Origin: a virus
Reading direction: 5' to 3' (one strand)
DNA: 38,219 nt
Virus record (IMG/VR): IMGVR_UViG_3300008516_000274
Location: 1 to 38,219 of that record
In this document: positions 30,051 to 37,399 of the stretch, one piece after another
Layout: every line of letters begins with the position of its first letter
Position numbering within the stretch: the stretch's first letter is position 1
Made by a program: the position numbers and the translations under genes
The notes under the pieces: model-generated
Told to the model about the DNA's origin: nothing
What the model saw: only the letters and a program-made list of their open reading frames with translations
The model's database searches: none

Positions 30051-30453
30051 GTATTTCTTTATAGGCGTCAGCTAAGGAGTAGTCTGTCTTGACATTGACT
30101 AGTTCAGCCACCTTCTCCTTGTAGTTGAAGTTCTCCATGAACTTAGTAAACTTCTCTTGTCCATCAAAGAAAACTCTTGCAGCTTGGATTTTAATTGAAC
30201 TCGAACCAGATTTCATTAGCTTGATAAGTTCTTTTAATGCTGTTTGAGAATTCATGTTTAATTCCTTACCCATCTTTTCAACATCTGGGATACCAAATTT
30301 TTTGATATATTGCTTCTTCCAACGAACAATATTGCAGTGAACCGTGTTTAGCTTATTTGCTGTCTCTACTGGTCGAACATTCCAGAATCCAAGACTATCG
30401 CAAAGTCTGAAGACCTCATCCCTTAATTCTTTGTTCGATAGCTTACCGTTCAC
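29983..30453 (-). CDS. terS: Terminase small subunit (156 aa)
   Basis: Helix-turn-helix-like N-terminus (NKELRDEVFRLCDSLGFW, then VETANKLNTVHCNIVRWKK), central oligomerisation helices (QTALKELIKLMKSGSSSIK) and a basic C-terminus (NKKKGRKVSGQA). The start is GTG at 30453 with GAGGT properly spaced. Gene order terS-terL is canonical. It recognises the packaging site. Confidence 0.82.
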   Translation of the reverse strand: MNGKLSNKELRDEVFRLCDSLGFWNVRPVETANKLNTVHCNIVRWKKQYIKKFGIPDVEKMGKELNMNSQTALKELIKLMKSGSSSIKIQAARVFFDGQEKFTKFMENFNYKEKVAELVNVKTDYSLADAYKEIHGKQRNPKGDNKKKGRKVSGQA

Positions 30454-30473
30454 TTTTATACCTCTTCTTTTTA

Positions 30474-30782
30474 TTATCCTGAAGTAGTTGTACTAGTCTT
30501 TAGTAGCTCTTCAAAATAATTAATCAAACTGCCTATTCTGCAAATTTCTTCATCGTACCTGTCAAAACTATGTAAAAGTTTGTCCACTCTGTTATGATAC
30601 ATTCTTGCTTCGGGGTTCACTGCTGTTGGTTCATTTGGTTTTTCATCAGAACTAGTTATTTCAACTTGATTCTTTAGTCGTAGTAGTCTTTCTCTTGTTT
30701 CAATCAATCTACTATGAACCTCCTCAAATCTTTTCTCAACCTGCTCTAAGTCCGAACAAGCTCTTTTTTTTGGTTCTTCCAT
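30474..30782 (-). CDS. Coiled-coil hypothetical protein (102 aa)
   Basis: Start at 30782 (MEEPKKRACSD) with GGAGG upstream. Two helical segments (LEQVEKRFEEVHSRLIETR and DRYDEEICRIGSLINYF) are separated by a flexible Ser/Pro part. It lies just before terS and may help packaging or regulation; no family recognised. Confidence 0.66.
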   Translation of the reverse strand: MEEPKKRACSDLEQVEKRFEEVHSRLIETRERLLRLKNQVEITSSDEKPNEPTAVNPEARMYHNRVDKLLHSFDRYDEEICRIGSLINYFEELLKTSTTTSG

Positions 30783-30787
30783 TTTTA

Positions 30788-30919
30788 TCAATCCTCCAGT
30801 TTTTTTATTTCTTTTCTTTGTGCCTCTGTGACTGGTATGAATAAAGCAAAGCTTTCCTGCAGGTTAACAAAGTCATCCCTGACTATGCACAGTTGATCTC
30901 CATCAATAAAGCATTTCAT
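30788..30919 (-). CDS. Hypothetical 43-aa protein
   Basis: Begins MKCFIDGDQL and ends EIKKLED. The ATG overlaps the stop of the upstream zinc-ribbon gene (ATGA), and its last codons contain the GGAGG of the next gene. A strand pair (CFIDGDQLCIVRDDFVN) and a C-terminal helix suggest a small folded domain. Function unknown. Confidence 0.65.
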   Translation of the reverse strand: MKCFIDGDQLCIVRDDFVNLQESFALFIPVTEAQRKEIKKLED

Positions 30920-31209
30920 CCTTTCTTCACCTTAGGTTTCTTCTTTTTCTTGGCTTTTAATTTCTTAATCTGATCAGTCTGTAAGTTTATTTCGTTTTCT
31001 AAGTGGTCTACATTTAATCTGAGTTCCTTGGTTTTTTCTTGTTCCTTTTTAAGTTTCTCCTTATCAGTTTCCCCCATATAACTTTGCTGATGTCCATTTG
31101 GGCAATAAAAAGAGCTCTTATTCTTTCTCAATACTACGTCATGTTCTTTATTAATCCAAAAAGAAATTCCACAACTTATACAGCTATGTTCTATTAATTC
31201 TATGTTCAT
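30916..31209 (-). CDS. Zinc-binding plus coiled-coil phage protein (97 aa)
   Basis: C10-x2-C13 (CISC) and C36-x3-H40 (CPNGH) make a zinc site, followed by a coiled coil (ETDKEKLKKEQEKTKELRL) and a Lys-rich end. The C-x2-C...FYCPNGH arrangement followed by coiled coil is common in phage proteins of unknown function. The start overlaps the ParB-like gene stop; both genes end in the same AAGGTGAAGAAAGGATGA-type junction. Confidence 0.76.
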   Translation of the reverse strand: MNIELIEHSCISCGISFWINKEHDVVLRKNKSSFYCPNGHQQSYMGETDKEKLKKEQEKTKELRLNVDHLENEINLQTDQIKKLKAKKKKKPKVKKG

Positions 31210-31745
31210 CCTTTCTTCACCTCTCCTTTCTTTAAAATCTTAATCTTTCCTTTGCAGTGGGGACAATCAATAGTTCTCTCAACACTAACATCCATTTCCT
31301 TATCTAAAATATCTTTAGATTCTTGGTCTGTCTTGTTAATAGCGTTTAATATCTCCTGCTCGGATATTGCAGTTAATAAAGTTAAATCCTCTAAATTAGA
31401 TTCAGCCAGTATTTTCTTAAATTCTTCTGCATCTAGTTCTTCGTTATGAGAGCCACGAAGTTTATTCATACTTTGTCTTAAGATCCTTCTCTGATTGTCT
31501 GTTAATTCCTTTCTTAGAACTGGTACTTTAGGTAAATTCATCTCTTTCGCTACAATCAATTTCTGTTCTCCATCAGCTATTAAATAGTTCATATTCGTTA
31601 TAATAGGCATGTTCCAACCGAACTTTTCTATATTTTTCTTTAAAGCAGCTTTCTCTTTGTCCGTCATACTATTTGGATTTTCTCCATCTGTTTTTAACTT
31701 ATTAATATCTACCCATTCCCAATTTGTTTGTTCAATTTTTATCAT
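31206..31745 (-). CDS. ParB/Srx-domain protein with C-terminal CPHC (179 aa)
   Basis: Residues 20-100 match a ParB-like nucleotide-binding domain: NPNSMTDKEKAALKKNIEKF, GWNMPIITNMNYLIADGEQK with GEQK in place of the usual GERR/GEHR, and the helix NQRRILRQSMNKLRGSHNEE. A CPHC knuckle (C161, C164) ends the protein. ParB-domain proteins in phages often accompany methyltransferases and may act as CTPases, nucleases or in partition; here it lies two small genes downstream of the methyltransferase. Confidence 0.78.
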   Translation of the reverse strand: MIKIEQTNWEWVDINKLKTDGENPNSMTDKEKAALKKNIEKFGWNMPIITNMNYLIADGEQKLIVAKEMNLPKVPVLRKELTDNQRRILRQSMNKLRGSHNEELDAEEFKKILAESNLEDLTLLTAISEQEILNAINKTDQESKDILDKEMDVSVERTIDCPHCKGKIKILKKGEVKKG

Positions 31746-31861
31746 TCTAAAACCTCCTCTTCTTCATAAATCATATTTAAACTGAACATTATTTGTTCTA
31801 CATCTTTGCCCATTTCATGAAGTTCAATTACGTTTTCTATAAATTTTCTGTTTGCTTCCAT
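31742..31861 (-). CDS. Hypothetical 39-aa protein
   Basis: Begins MEANRKFIEN and ends EEEEVLE. It is coupled on both sides (TAATG upstream, ATGA downstream), and the last codons provide the GAGGAGG of the ParB-like gene. A single amphipathic helix; perhaps a coupling leader or a small binding partner. Confidence 0.62.
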   Translation of the reverse strand: MEANRKFIENVIELHEMGKDVEQIMFSLNMIYEEEEVLE

Positions 31862-32094
31862 TATTCAAACACCTCATCAACACATTCTTCCATAAGATTA
31901 AGTGCTGCTTTCTTGTCATAAGTTGGTGGTAATGATTCTAGGAATATCTTTACTGCTTCTTTTACTTCATCAAATCCAGAAAGTCTTAATCCATCATTTG
32001 GTGAATTGCTTTCTGCATACCACAAAATCTCCTTTCCTTCTTCATTATTAAGCATATCTTCTGTTTTAGTTATGCTTATCCAGTGTCTATTCAT
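31861..32094 (-). CDS. Hypothetical acidic protein (77 aa)
   Basis: GAGGTGA lies before the ATG and overlaps the methyltransferase stop. An N-terminal beta part (HWISITKTEDMLNNEEG) and C-terminal helices (EVKEAVKIFLESLPPTYD) are visible. No family recognised. Located between the methyltransferase and the ParB-like gene. Confidence 0.66.
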   Translation of the reverse strand: MNRHWISITKTEDMLNNEEGKEILWYAESNSPNDGLRLSGFDEVKEAVKIFLESLPPTYDKKAALNLMEECVDEVFE

Positions 32095-32103
32095 ATTTTC
32101 ACC

Positions 32104-33570
32104 TCAATATTTTAAATTCCCTATGTTTTCTTGGTCAGATGAGTATTTTTCATCTGCTCTCCAGTTTCCTTTGTTTCCGAATTTTGCTGGGTCTGTTCCT
32201 TTGCTAAGCGAATCTGCAAAGGGTGGACTGAATGCAATTGTGTCAATTGCCCCCTCCTCTCCAGCTAGCTTCTGAAACACCAAAACATCCTCTTCTAAAG
32301 GATAAGGATGTGGTTTACCTGGATATTTCTTTTCATACTTTTGAATAGCATTTGTAATCCAGAAGGAAGGATTTGTTATTTTTCTGTAGTGCCTAGTTTT
32401 GTAAGTAAAACCTGCTTTTTCTACTAGTTTTATTGTGTCTAAGTCTAATCTAATTTGTACTCCTTTTCTTACGAAATTCTTTAAAACTAAAATCATAAAA
32501 CCTTGATTGCGTAATACTTTATAACACTCAAGATAAATCCTATACATCTCAGTTAGGTAATTTTTTCCTTTCTTATTTCCTAAATTCTTTTTGTCTTTTG
32601 AATAAAGCCATTTCTCATTTCCACCCATATCCGCAAATAATTGATGATTTGTTCTATCTTCATCAGCTAATCTATTTCCATAAGGAGGACTTGTTATGAT
32701 TGAATCAATCTCTCCATGAGGAAGATTTCCTAAGTTATTTTCATCTGGAGAATATTCAGAAAAACAATGCCAAGTTTCATCATAATTTTTTTTGTATCTT
32801 GGATCTCCTTTAGCAGAAAGATAAGCTTCCATTAAAATATTTCTTTTCTCTGGATATTTTTCAGCGAATTTGTCAGCTCTTTCTTTGAGTTGTTTTATAT
32901 CCTGTTCCTTGCAGTAAACTCTATCTTTTAACTTAGGATCCTTCCAATGACCTTTCTTTGCAATACCGCTACCCCTTTGAATTGCTTCCGAGTAGGGTGG
33001 AGAAGTAATTATCTGATCTACTTGGCCATAATCCATATTGCTTATATTATTTTTATCTTGAGAATGAATCTTATTTAAAAATCCCGAACCGCCTTTAACT
33101 TTATTTTTATCCCATTGTTCTTTTTGTTTCTCTCCTTGATTTTTATTTTCACAAGGATTACTATTGGCGAAAGGCGGACTAAAAATAATAGAGTCTGGAA
33201 TATCTGCTTTCGCCAATACTTGCGAAAGCTCTCTAGAATCTCCTTTTAAAATAACTCCTTTTCCTAAAGAACACATAAATTTCATTGATCTCTCTGTCTT
33301 TTTTATGTTTTCAGTTGCCATATCAACAAACTTCTGTTCATATTCAATACCTATTACATTTCTACCCAATAACATCCCTTCAATCAATGTGGTGCCGATT
33401 CCTGCCATTACATCTAAAATAAGTTCTCCGGGCTTAGAATAGCGCTTTATTATTTCTCTACATAAGTGTAAACTCATCTTAGCTGGATGAGAAATTGACT
33501 CTTTAGTATAGCAAATCAAATTTCTCTTTTCAGAACCAAACTTCCAAATATCTTTAAATTCTGTTTTCAT
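32104..33570 (-). CDS. DNA methyltransferase with four SPP(Y/F) motifs (488 aa)
   Basis: The SAM-binding motif I is N-terminal (LDVMAGIGTTLIEGMLLGR, residues 52-70). Catalytic-type motif IV occurs four times: IIFSPPFANSNP (about 129-140), IITSPPYSEAIQ (187-198), IITSPPYGNRLA (291-302) and IAFSPPFADSLS (445-456); three are preceded by a G-x-[VI]-D-x-I unit, and NNLGNLP/ENIGNL-like spacers recur. SPPY motifs are typical of N4-cytosine and some N6-adenine methyltransferases. A normal enzyme needs one. The order motif I then motif IV fits such enzymes. It overlaps the upstream nuclease-like gene by four bases. Probably modifies viral DNA against host restriction. Confidence 0.85.
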   Translation of the reverse strand: MKTEFKDIWKFGSEKRNLICYTKESISHPAKMSLHLCREIIKRYSKPGELILDVMAGIGTTLIEGMLLGRNVIGIEYEQKFVDMATENIKKTERSMKFMCSLGKGVILKGDSRELSQVLAKADIPDSIIFSPPFANSNPCENKNQGEKQKEQWDKNKVKGGSGFLNKIHSQDKNNISNMDYGQVDQIITSPPYSEAIQRGSGIAKKGHWKDPKLKDRVYCKEQDIKQLKERADKFAEKYPEKRNILMEAYLSAKGDPRYKKNYDETWHCFSEYSPDENNLGNLPHGEIDSIITSPPYGNRLADEDRTNHQLFADMGGNEKWLYSKDKKNLGNKKGKNYLTEMYRIYLECYKVLRNQGFMILVLKNFVRKGVQIRLDLDTIKLVEKAGFTYKTRHYRKITNPSFWITNAIQKYEKKYPGKPHPYPLEEDVLVFQKLAGEEGAIDTIAFSPPFADSLSKGTDPAKFGNKGNWRADEKYSSDQENIGNLKY

Positions 33571-33923
33571 TTGGCCATCACGATCATAACTCCTTCTTCT
33601 CCTAAGAACCTTTTCGCCCTTGATTTCTGTGTCTCAATTTCAATCTCAATATCACAAGTTAAATCAACAATATCAACTCTCCTTAAAACTCCGTTCCTGT
33701 CTTTATAATTTCTAACAGCTTCCGTTATAAATTTATGATTTCTTAATTTCAACTCTTGACAAATCTTTTTCTTTTTATTCTTATGGGCATTTGATTCTGC
33801 ATCGCTCTTATGAACTATATTTACTTCTCTTTTAAAATATAGTCCTTTTGGAGAATGATATCTTCGGTATACCTTTAGCTCTGATTTGCTTAAAATATTA
33901 GAATTACTATTCTGCCTCAACAT
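33567..33923 (-). CDS. PD-(D/E)XK-like nuclease (118 aa)
   Basis: Start ATG at 33923 with GAGGTGA seven bases upstream; the TTG at 33926 is unneeded. A basic helix (HKNKKKKICQELKLRNHKF) is followed by ITEA (E68), RRVDIVDL (D84) and a repeated acidic strand IEIEIETQKS (E93-E97, K100), the order expected in small archaeal and viral PD-(D/E)XK nucleases. It directly precedes the methyltransferase, which suggests a restriction-modification-like or genome-processing pairing. The match is by motif order only. Confidence 0.66.
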   Translation of the reverse strand: MLRQNSNSNILSKSELKVYRRYHSPKGLYFKREVNIVHKSDAESNAHKNKKKKICQELKLRNHKFITEAVRNYKDRNGVLRRVDIVDLTCDIEIEIETQKSRAKRFLGEEGVMIVMAK

Positions 33924-33970
33924 CAAACATTCACCTCTTCCTGATGGGTAATTCAGAAGATTATATAAAT

Positions 33971-34204
33971 TTATCCTTTCTTTGCTTTTGGTTTTTTGAT
34001 TTTTCCACAGGTTACTTTCAATTCTCCGCTAATAACAATATATCTCTTGTTGTTTTTTTGGGCTATTTCAAGTGCATGTTTAAATTTTATTAGTGTTTCA
34101 TGTGAAGTGTCCGGTGGGAGTTGAAAGACAAGCAACTCTCCTTTCTTTGGCTTTCTGATCCTGGTGTACTTGCATTCAATTATCTGTGGTTTCTTCTCGA
34201 ACAT
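33971..34204 (-). CDS. Hypothetical small protein (77 aa)
   Basis: Beta-alpha pattern (KGELLVFQLPPDTSHETLI, then KRYIVISGELKVTCG) with a basic C-terminus KPKAKKG. GGAGGTACT precedes the ATG. Could be a small alpha/beta nucleic-acid-binding protein; no family recognised. Confidence 0.66.
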   Translation of the reverse strand: MFEKKPQIIECKYTRIRKPKKGELLVFQLPPDTSHETLIKFKHALEIAQKNNKRYIVISGELKVTCGKIKKPKAKKG

Positions 34205-34337
34205 TTAGAGTACCTCCTAATTTATTATCTATATTCTTCAAACTATTCTTTACATCAGACAAGTCCATCATCAGCTGCATCTTTAGAACTTTGATCTCTC
34301 TGATAAGTTCTTTCAACAAGTCTTCTGTTTCGTTCAT
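34176..34337 (-). CDS. Coiled-coil 53-aa protein
   Basis: Begins MNETEDLLKE. A single Leu/Met-rich coiled coil (LIREIKVLKMQLMMDLS) with a short tail that overlaps the next gene in another frame. The binding site is weak (GTGAT). The overlap with the next gene and the weak site lower certainty. Confidence 0.55.
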   Translation of the reverse strand: MNETEDLLKELIREIKVLKMQLMMDLSDVKNSLKNIDNKLGGTLNVREETTDN

Positions 34338-34338
34338 T

Positions 34339-34635
34339 TTAACAAATCACAATCTTTTGAAAACAATAATAATCAAAAGTATAACTACACATCTGTTCTG
34401 ATCTTGTGCTTGCAACCATTCTTAAAATTGTTTCCAGTAATTTTAATTCTCCTTCTGGACATTTCTTAAAGATTATCTCGGCCATACAGAAATATTCTTT
34501 CTTTGCTTTCTTTAAAGATATTGGTTTTCCTTCTTGATTATATATTTGAGCTGAACAAAAATCCTTTCTATTTTTAATCTGTTCCTCCCAAACCCCACAA
34601 ATCATCATCCTAACCAATTCTGCTCCGGTAGCCAT
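34339..34635 (-). CDS. Hypothetical Cys-containing protein (98 aa)
   Basis: GGAGG is well placed before the ATG. Mainly helical with scattered cysteines (MICGVW, DFCSAQ, EYFCMAE, KKCPEGE, QMCSYTF, YYCFQK, VIC). No ribbon spacing is evident. A leader of about 110 bases with alternative stems precedes it. Confidence 0.66.
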   Translation of the reverse strand: MATGAELVRMMICGVWEEQIKNRKDFCSAQIYNQEGKPISLKKAKKEYFCMAEIIFKKCPEGELKLLETILRMVASTRSEQMCSYTFDYYCFQKIVIC

Positions 34636-34754
34636 TATTTATTCCTCCATGATTATTTAAATGGGCGGGAGATCACACCTTTCGATGAATAGGAAAAGAG
34701 CGAACTCGAAACCTGTCCCACATATAGATGTGACTTCCTCTACCCTATTTAATT
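34636..34754 (-). promoter_or_regulatory. Intergenic leader with alternative stems
   Basis: No ORF. On the minus strand GTCACATC (34727-34734) can pair with GGTGTGAT (34672-34679), or part of it can instead form the perfect hairpin CACAT-CTAT-ATGTG (34719-34732). AATAGG/CCTATT (34744-34749 with 34688-34693) would cross the first pairing. A TATA-like GCATAAAATT lies near 34750-34756. Mutually exclusive stems suggest regulation of the gene at 34635, but this is unverified. Confidence 0.4.
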
Positions 34755-36248
34755 TTATGCCTTCTCCATGATCTTGGGAACCTGACCCTTCTTCCATCCT
34801 TTCTTGATTACTTCAATTATCTCCGGGTTCTTCCTTGCTTTTCCTAAGTCTATTTTCAGTTCCTTTGCTAACTTAATCATCTGCTCTTTGGTGTACAACA
34901 TTAGGAACTCTTCCGTTATCTCAAAGTGTTTATTTAATTTAACACCTATCTTTTCAGCAGCCATCCTTAGTACTTCTTCATCCATATTGTAAAATATATT
35001 CTCTGCTAGTCTCTTTACTTCATCAAGTACTTGGCCTTTTGCGAATAGTTTCTTCATCTTGTCTTCCATTCCTTTACTGTGGTCTGGCTCAAAGTGATTC
35101 ATAAGATAATAAATCACAACCTTATCAGATAACGGCCCCGGCTTGAGCATTTCTTTGCATTTACCTATCAAGAAAGCTCTCTTGAACTCTGAAACTTTGC
35201 TCTTTAGTTTCTCCCTTCTATCTAAGTTCAGTGTTTTTCTTGCTTCCTCATTGTCTTCTGGAGTTGATTTTATATCATCTTTCTCCTTAGTCTTCTCCTT
35301 CTGAGGATCCAGTGCATAAATATCCTTATCCAATCCGCCTGCTGTAAAATCAACAACAATCGCAGCTCCTTTGCTCCCAGGTAATGATTTGACTACCCTT
35401 GGATATCTGTCTTCCCAGCTACCTATCCTAACAGCGTTTGGATATTCCTTCCTTATCTCTTCTTCGCTACTGAAGACCATTATCTTTTTGTCCCTGAGTT
35501 TCTTTCTTTCTGACTCCACATAAGCAGCCATCTCTTTCCTAAAAGCTGGGCTGTCTATCAAGTCGTGATCAACGTCAGATTTTGGGAAGAGTTCCTGTCC
35601 CAAGCTACTAAGTAAGGTCTTCTGTTTACTTCCAAATCCATACTCATCTCCGGGCCTAAACTTAAGTTCTCCGAAGTCAACCTTCTTCATCCATCTGATC
35701 TGATCGGAGAAGTTCTGCACAGTCAGGTCCCAGTCTATGATCTCTTTCATTGCCTCTTTCTGCTGGTCCTTGTTCATCTGACAAAGCAACTGTGCATGAC
35801 CAATCTCAAGCTTTCTTTTATTAACTGCATCCCAGCATGATTGGTCAAGCTTCAGTAGATTTATTCTTCGCTCTATGTATTCTATTGTCTTCCCCAATTT
35901 TGTTGCTAGTTTTCCAGCAGCAAGTCCTGTCTTTTTTAGATATCCATTAAAGGCTCTTGATTCTTCCATTGGTGTTAAGTCTTTTCTCTGGATGTTTTCT
36001 ATCAGCTTTACCTCTTCATGGAAATTCTTATCCTTAGATGAAAGTTCTATTGTTGGTACAACTTTCAAACCAAGTTCTAAGGCACATTTTAATCTCCTTT
36101 CCCCAGCAACCAATTCTTTCTTTGAATTAATTACTAGGGGATGAAGTATCCCACATGCGGTAATAGAGTTCCTAAGCTCTTCCATGTTCCCAAAGTCTTT
36201 CCTTGGGTTACTCACTACTTTTATCAATTTTGGGTCTATACTTTCCAT
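34755..36248 (-). CDS. ParB-like protein (497 aa)
   Basis: Start at 36248 (MESIDPKLIK) with GGAGG eight bases upstream. ParB N-terminal domain: NPRKDFGNMEELRNSITACG, LVAGERRLKCALELG (GERR, residues 49-53), IENIQRKDLTPMEESRAF, followed by a helix-turn-helix (GLAAGKLATKLGKTIEYIE, about 108-126). A long C-terminal extension (200-497) is charged, with several helical segments of unknown role. ParB proteins bind centromere-like sites and hydrolyse CTP. No ParA is present, so it may act in plasmid-like maintenance, gene regulation or DNA processing rather than classical partition. The inverted repeats at 3801-3985 are candidate targets. Confidence 0.82.
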   Translation of the reverse strand: MESIDPKLIKVVSNPRKDFGNMEELRNSITACGILHPLVINSKKELVAGERRLKCALELGLKVVPTIELSSKDKNFHEEVKLIENIQRKDLTPMEESRAFNGYLKKTGLAAGKLATKLGKTIEYIERRINLLKLDQSCWDAVNKRKLEIGHAQLLCQMNKDQQKEAMKEIIDWDLTVQNFSDQIRWMKKVDFGELKFRPGDEYGFGSKQKTLLSSLGQELFPKSDVDHDLIDSPAFRKEMAAYVESERKKLRDKKIMVFSSEEEIRKEYPNAVRIGSWEDRYPRVVKSLPGSKGAAIVVDFTAGGLDKDIYALDPQKEKTKEKDDIKSTPEDNEEARKTLNLDRREKLKSKVSEFKRAFLIGKCKEMLKPGPLSDKVVIYYLMNHFEPDHSKGMEDKMKKLFAKGQVLDEVKRLAENIFYNMDEEVLRMAAEKIGVKLNKHFEITEEFLMLYTKEQMIKLAKELKIDLGKARKNPEIIEVIKKGWKKGQVPKIMEKA

Positions 36249-36249
36249 T

Positions 36250-36483
36250 TTATTTACCTCCATTAACTAAATCTTTTATTGTTTCTGCATCGTTCAAGAT
36301 CTTAATGCAGTTGTTAATTGTCTCTTCCTGGTCGTATTCAGGGCAGTCTGGACACACTGGCCTAGGGCAGGTTACATCAGGGCATCCTCTGCCTTCTCCG
36401 TAGAAAGCTATGAATCCCCAAAACAAGCCTACAATCAATGTCGCAACAATTATTATGATGAAGTATTGCCATTTGATTTCCAT
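36250..36483 (-). CDS. Membrane-anchored Cys-rich protein (77 aa)
   Basis: Start at 36483 (MEIKWQYF) eight bases after GGAGG. One TM segment (residues 5-27, IIIIVATLIVGLFWGFIAFY) is followed by a Cys/Pro cluster GCPDVTCPRPVCPDCPE and a helical tail. The cluster would face outside the cytoplasm if the N-terminus is inside, and could bind metal or form disulfides. A superinfection-exclusion or envelope role is possible; nothing proves it. Confidence 0.68.
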   Translation of the reverse strand: MEIKWQYFIIIIVATLIVGLFWGFIAFYGEGRGCPDVTCPRPVCPDCPEYDQEETINNCIKILNDAETIKDLVNGGK

Positions 36484-36485
36484 TT

Positions 36486-37007
36486 TCATTCCTCCTTCTT
36501 CTTTGCTTCTTTTTGACATCCCCTGCAGAGTGTTCTTTTGTAAAATTTAATGCTATAATCTGCCACTACTTTAGGAATATCTACTCCACAACTATTACAG
36601 ATCAAAGGAACCTCAACACTTTCATCAAGCTGCTTGTTTGCTTCTGGTTTTTTACTTTCTGCCTGAGTTTCGTGTGAAATTTCGTCTATGCTGCACATTC
36701 CAATATTTGTAGCAAATCTTAAAGCTCTTGCTATGGCCCTAGTTTCAGCCATCCTTAGTTTGTGCTTCTTGACCATCTCATTTACATTGTCATTATCTGC
36801 ATCTCCCCATCCAGTAAAGGTATTTATGTTTCCCTCCTTATCTTTCAGTTCTACTATTGCTTTGAAGATTACTTGTTTCTCGTTGGATCTCTCATCCATC
36901 TCTGTTTCTATCTTGCTTAGGCCTTTCTTATGCGCTTCATCTAACAACCCTTCAAACAAGACGAATTCCTTGCCTTGTAGCTTTTTTATAAATTTTTTAT
37001 CCACCAT
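36486..37007 (-). CDS. Single-strand-annealing-like protein with zinc ribbon (173 aa)
   Basis: The core (residues 45-110) has beta strands (VIFKAIVELKDKEG, TFTGWGDADNDNV) then HKLRMAETRAIARALRFATN, IGMCSIDEI, a pattern of phage and archaeal proteins related to Rad52/Erf-type annealing proteins. The C-terminal ribbon has C137, C140 (CNSC) and C161, C164 (CRGC). GGGGGT precedes the start. It likely promotes recombination-dependent replication or genome circularisation. The Rad52/Erf link is inference from motif style. Confidence 0.66.
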   Translation of the reverse strand: MVDKKFIKKLQGKEFVLFEGLLDEAHKKGLSKIETEMDERSNEKQVIFKAIVELKDKEGNINTFTGWGDADNDNVNEMVKKHKLRMAETRAIARALRFATNIGMCSIDEISHETQAESKKPEANKQLDESVEVPLICNSCGVDIPKVVADYSIKFYKRTLCRGCQKEAKKKEE

Positions 37008-37054
37008 TTTTAACCCCCATTAATTTTTTAAGTACCCTGTTTCTTTCTATTGAC

Positions 37055-37062
37055 TTTATAAA
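37055..37062 (-). promoter_or_regulatory. TATA-like box TTTATAAA
   Basis: Centred about 51 nt before the ATG at 37007, leaving a leader of roughly 25 nt that includes the GGGGGT ribosome binding site. Confidence 0.5.
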
Positions 37063-37075
37063 TTTTATGCCTTAG

Positions 37076-37133
37076 ATAGATGGGGAAAGGATGAAAAGGG
37101 TGTTCTAATCCCTAGTGTGCCTCCCCCACCTAT
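37076..37133 (-). other. Long hairpin between genes
   Basis: On the minus strand ATAGGTGGGG (37133-37124) pairs with CCCCATCTAT (37085-37076) over 10 bp, one being a G-U pair that is a mismatch on the plus strand. A smaller AGGG/CCCT hairpin lies inside. It sits downstream of the AbrB-like gene and upstream of the TATA box, so it may terminate or protect the upstream mRNA. No T-run follows. Confidence 0.5.
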
Positions 37134-37144
37134 TATCTGCATCA

Positions 37145-37399
37145 TCACATCTTCTCCACGATCTTCTCTGCAGTCAACAGCACCACGTCTCCTTCCTCTA
37201 GGCTAAGACGTTTGGCCAGTTCGCTTCTCTCCGGTGTTACCAGGTAAGTGTAATTGTTAACCTTCAAATATAGAGTTCCCCGTCCTTTCTCTCCTTTTTG
37301 CTTTACTCTTGCATTCTCTCTAAAAGTCTTAGTTTCCAATTCCTTTCCCAATTCTTCTTTCTTTCCGATTATCTCGGACAATCTTTTCCAAAAACTCAT
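37145..37399 (-). CDS. AbrB/SpoVT-like small protein (84 aa)
   Basis: The second half (GRGTLYLKVNNYTYLVTPE, then AKRLSLEEGDVVLLTAEKI) resembles the swapped-hairpin AbrB-type DNA-binding fold; the first 35 residues form a charged helix (WKRLSEIIGKKEELGKEL). GAGGTGA precedes the ATG. A TATA-like box is centred about 27 nt upstream. It would be a transcription regulator of the early region. Confidence 0.62.
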   Translation of the reverse strand: MSFWKRLSEIIGKKEELGKELETKTFRENARVKQKGEKGRGTLYLKVNNYTYLVTPERSELAKRLSLEEGDVVLLTAEKIVEKM

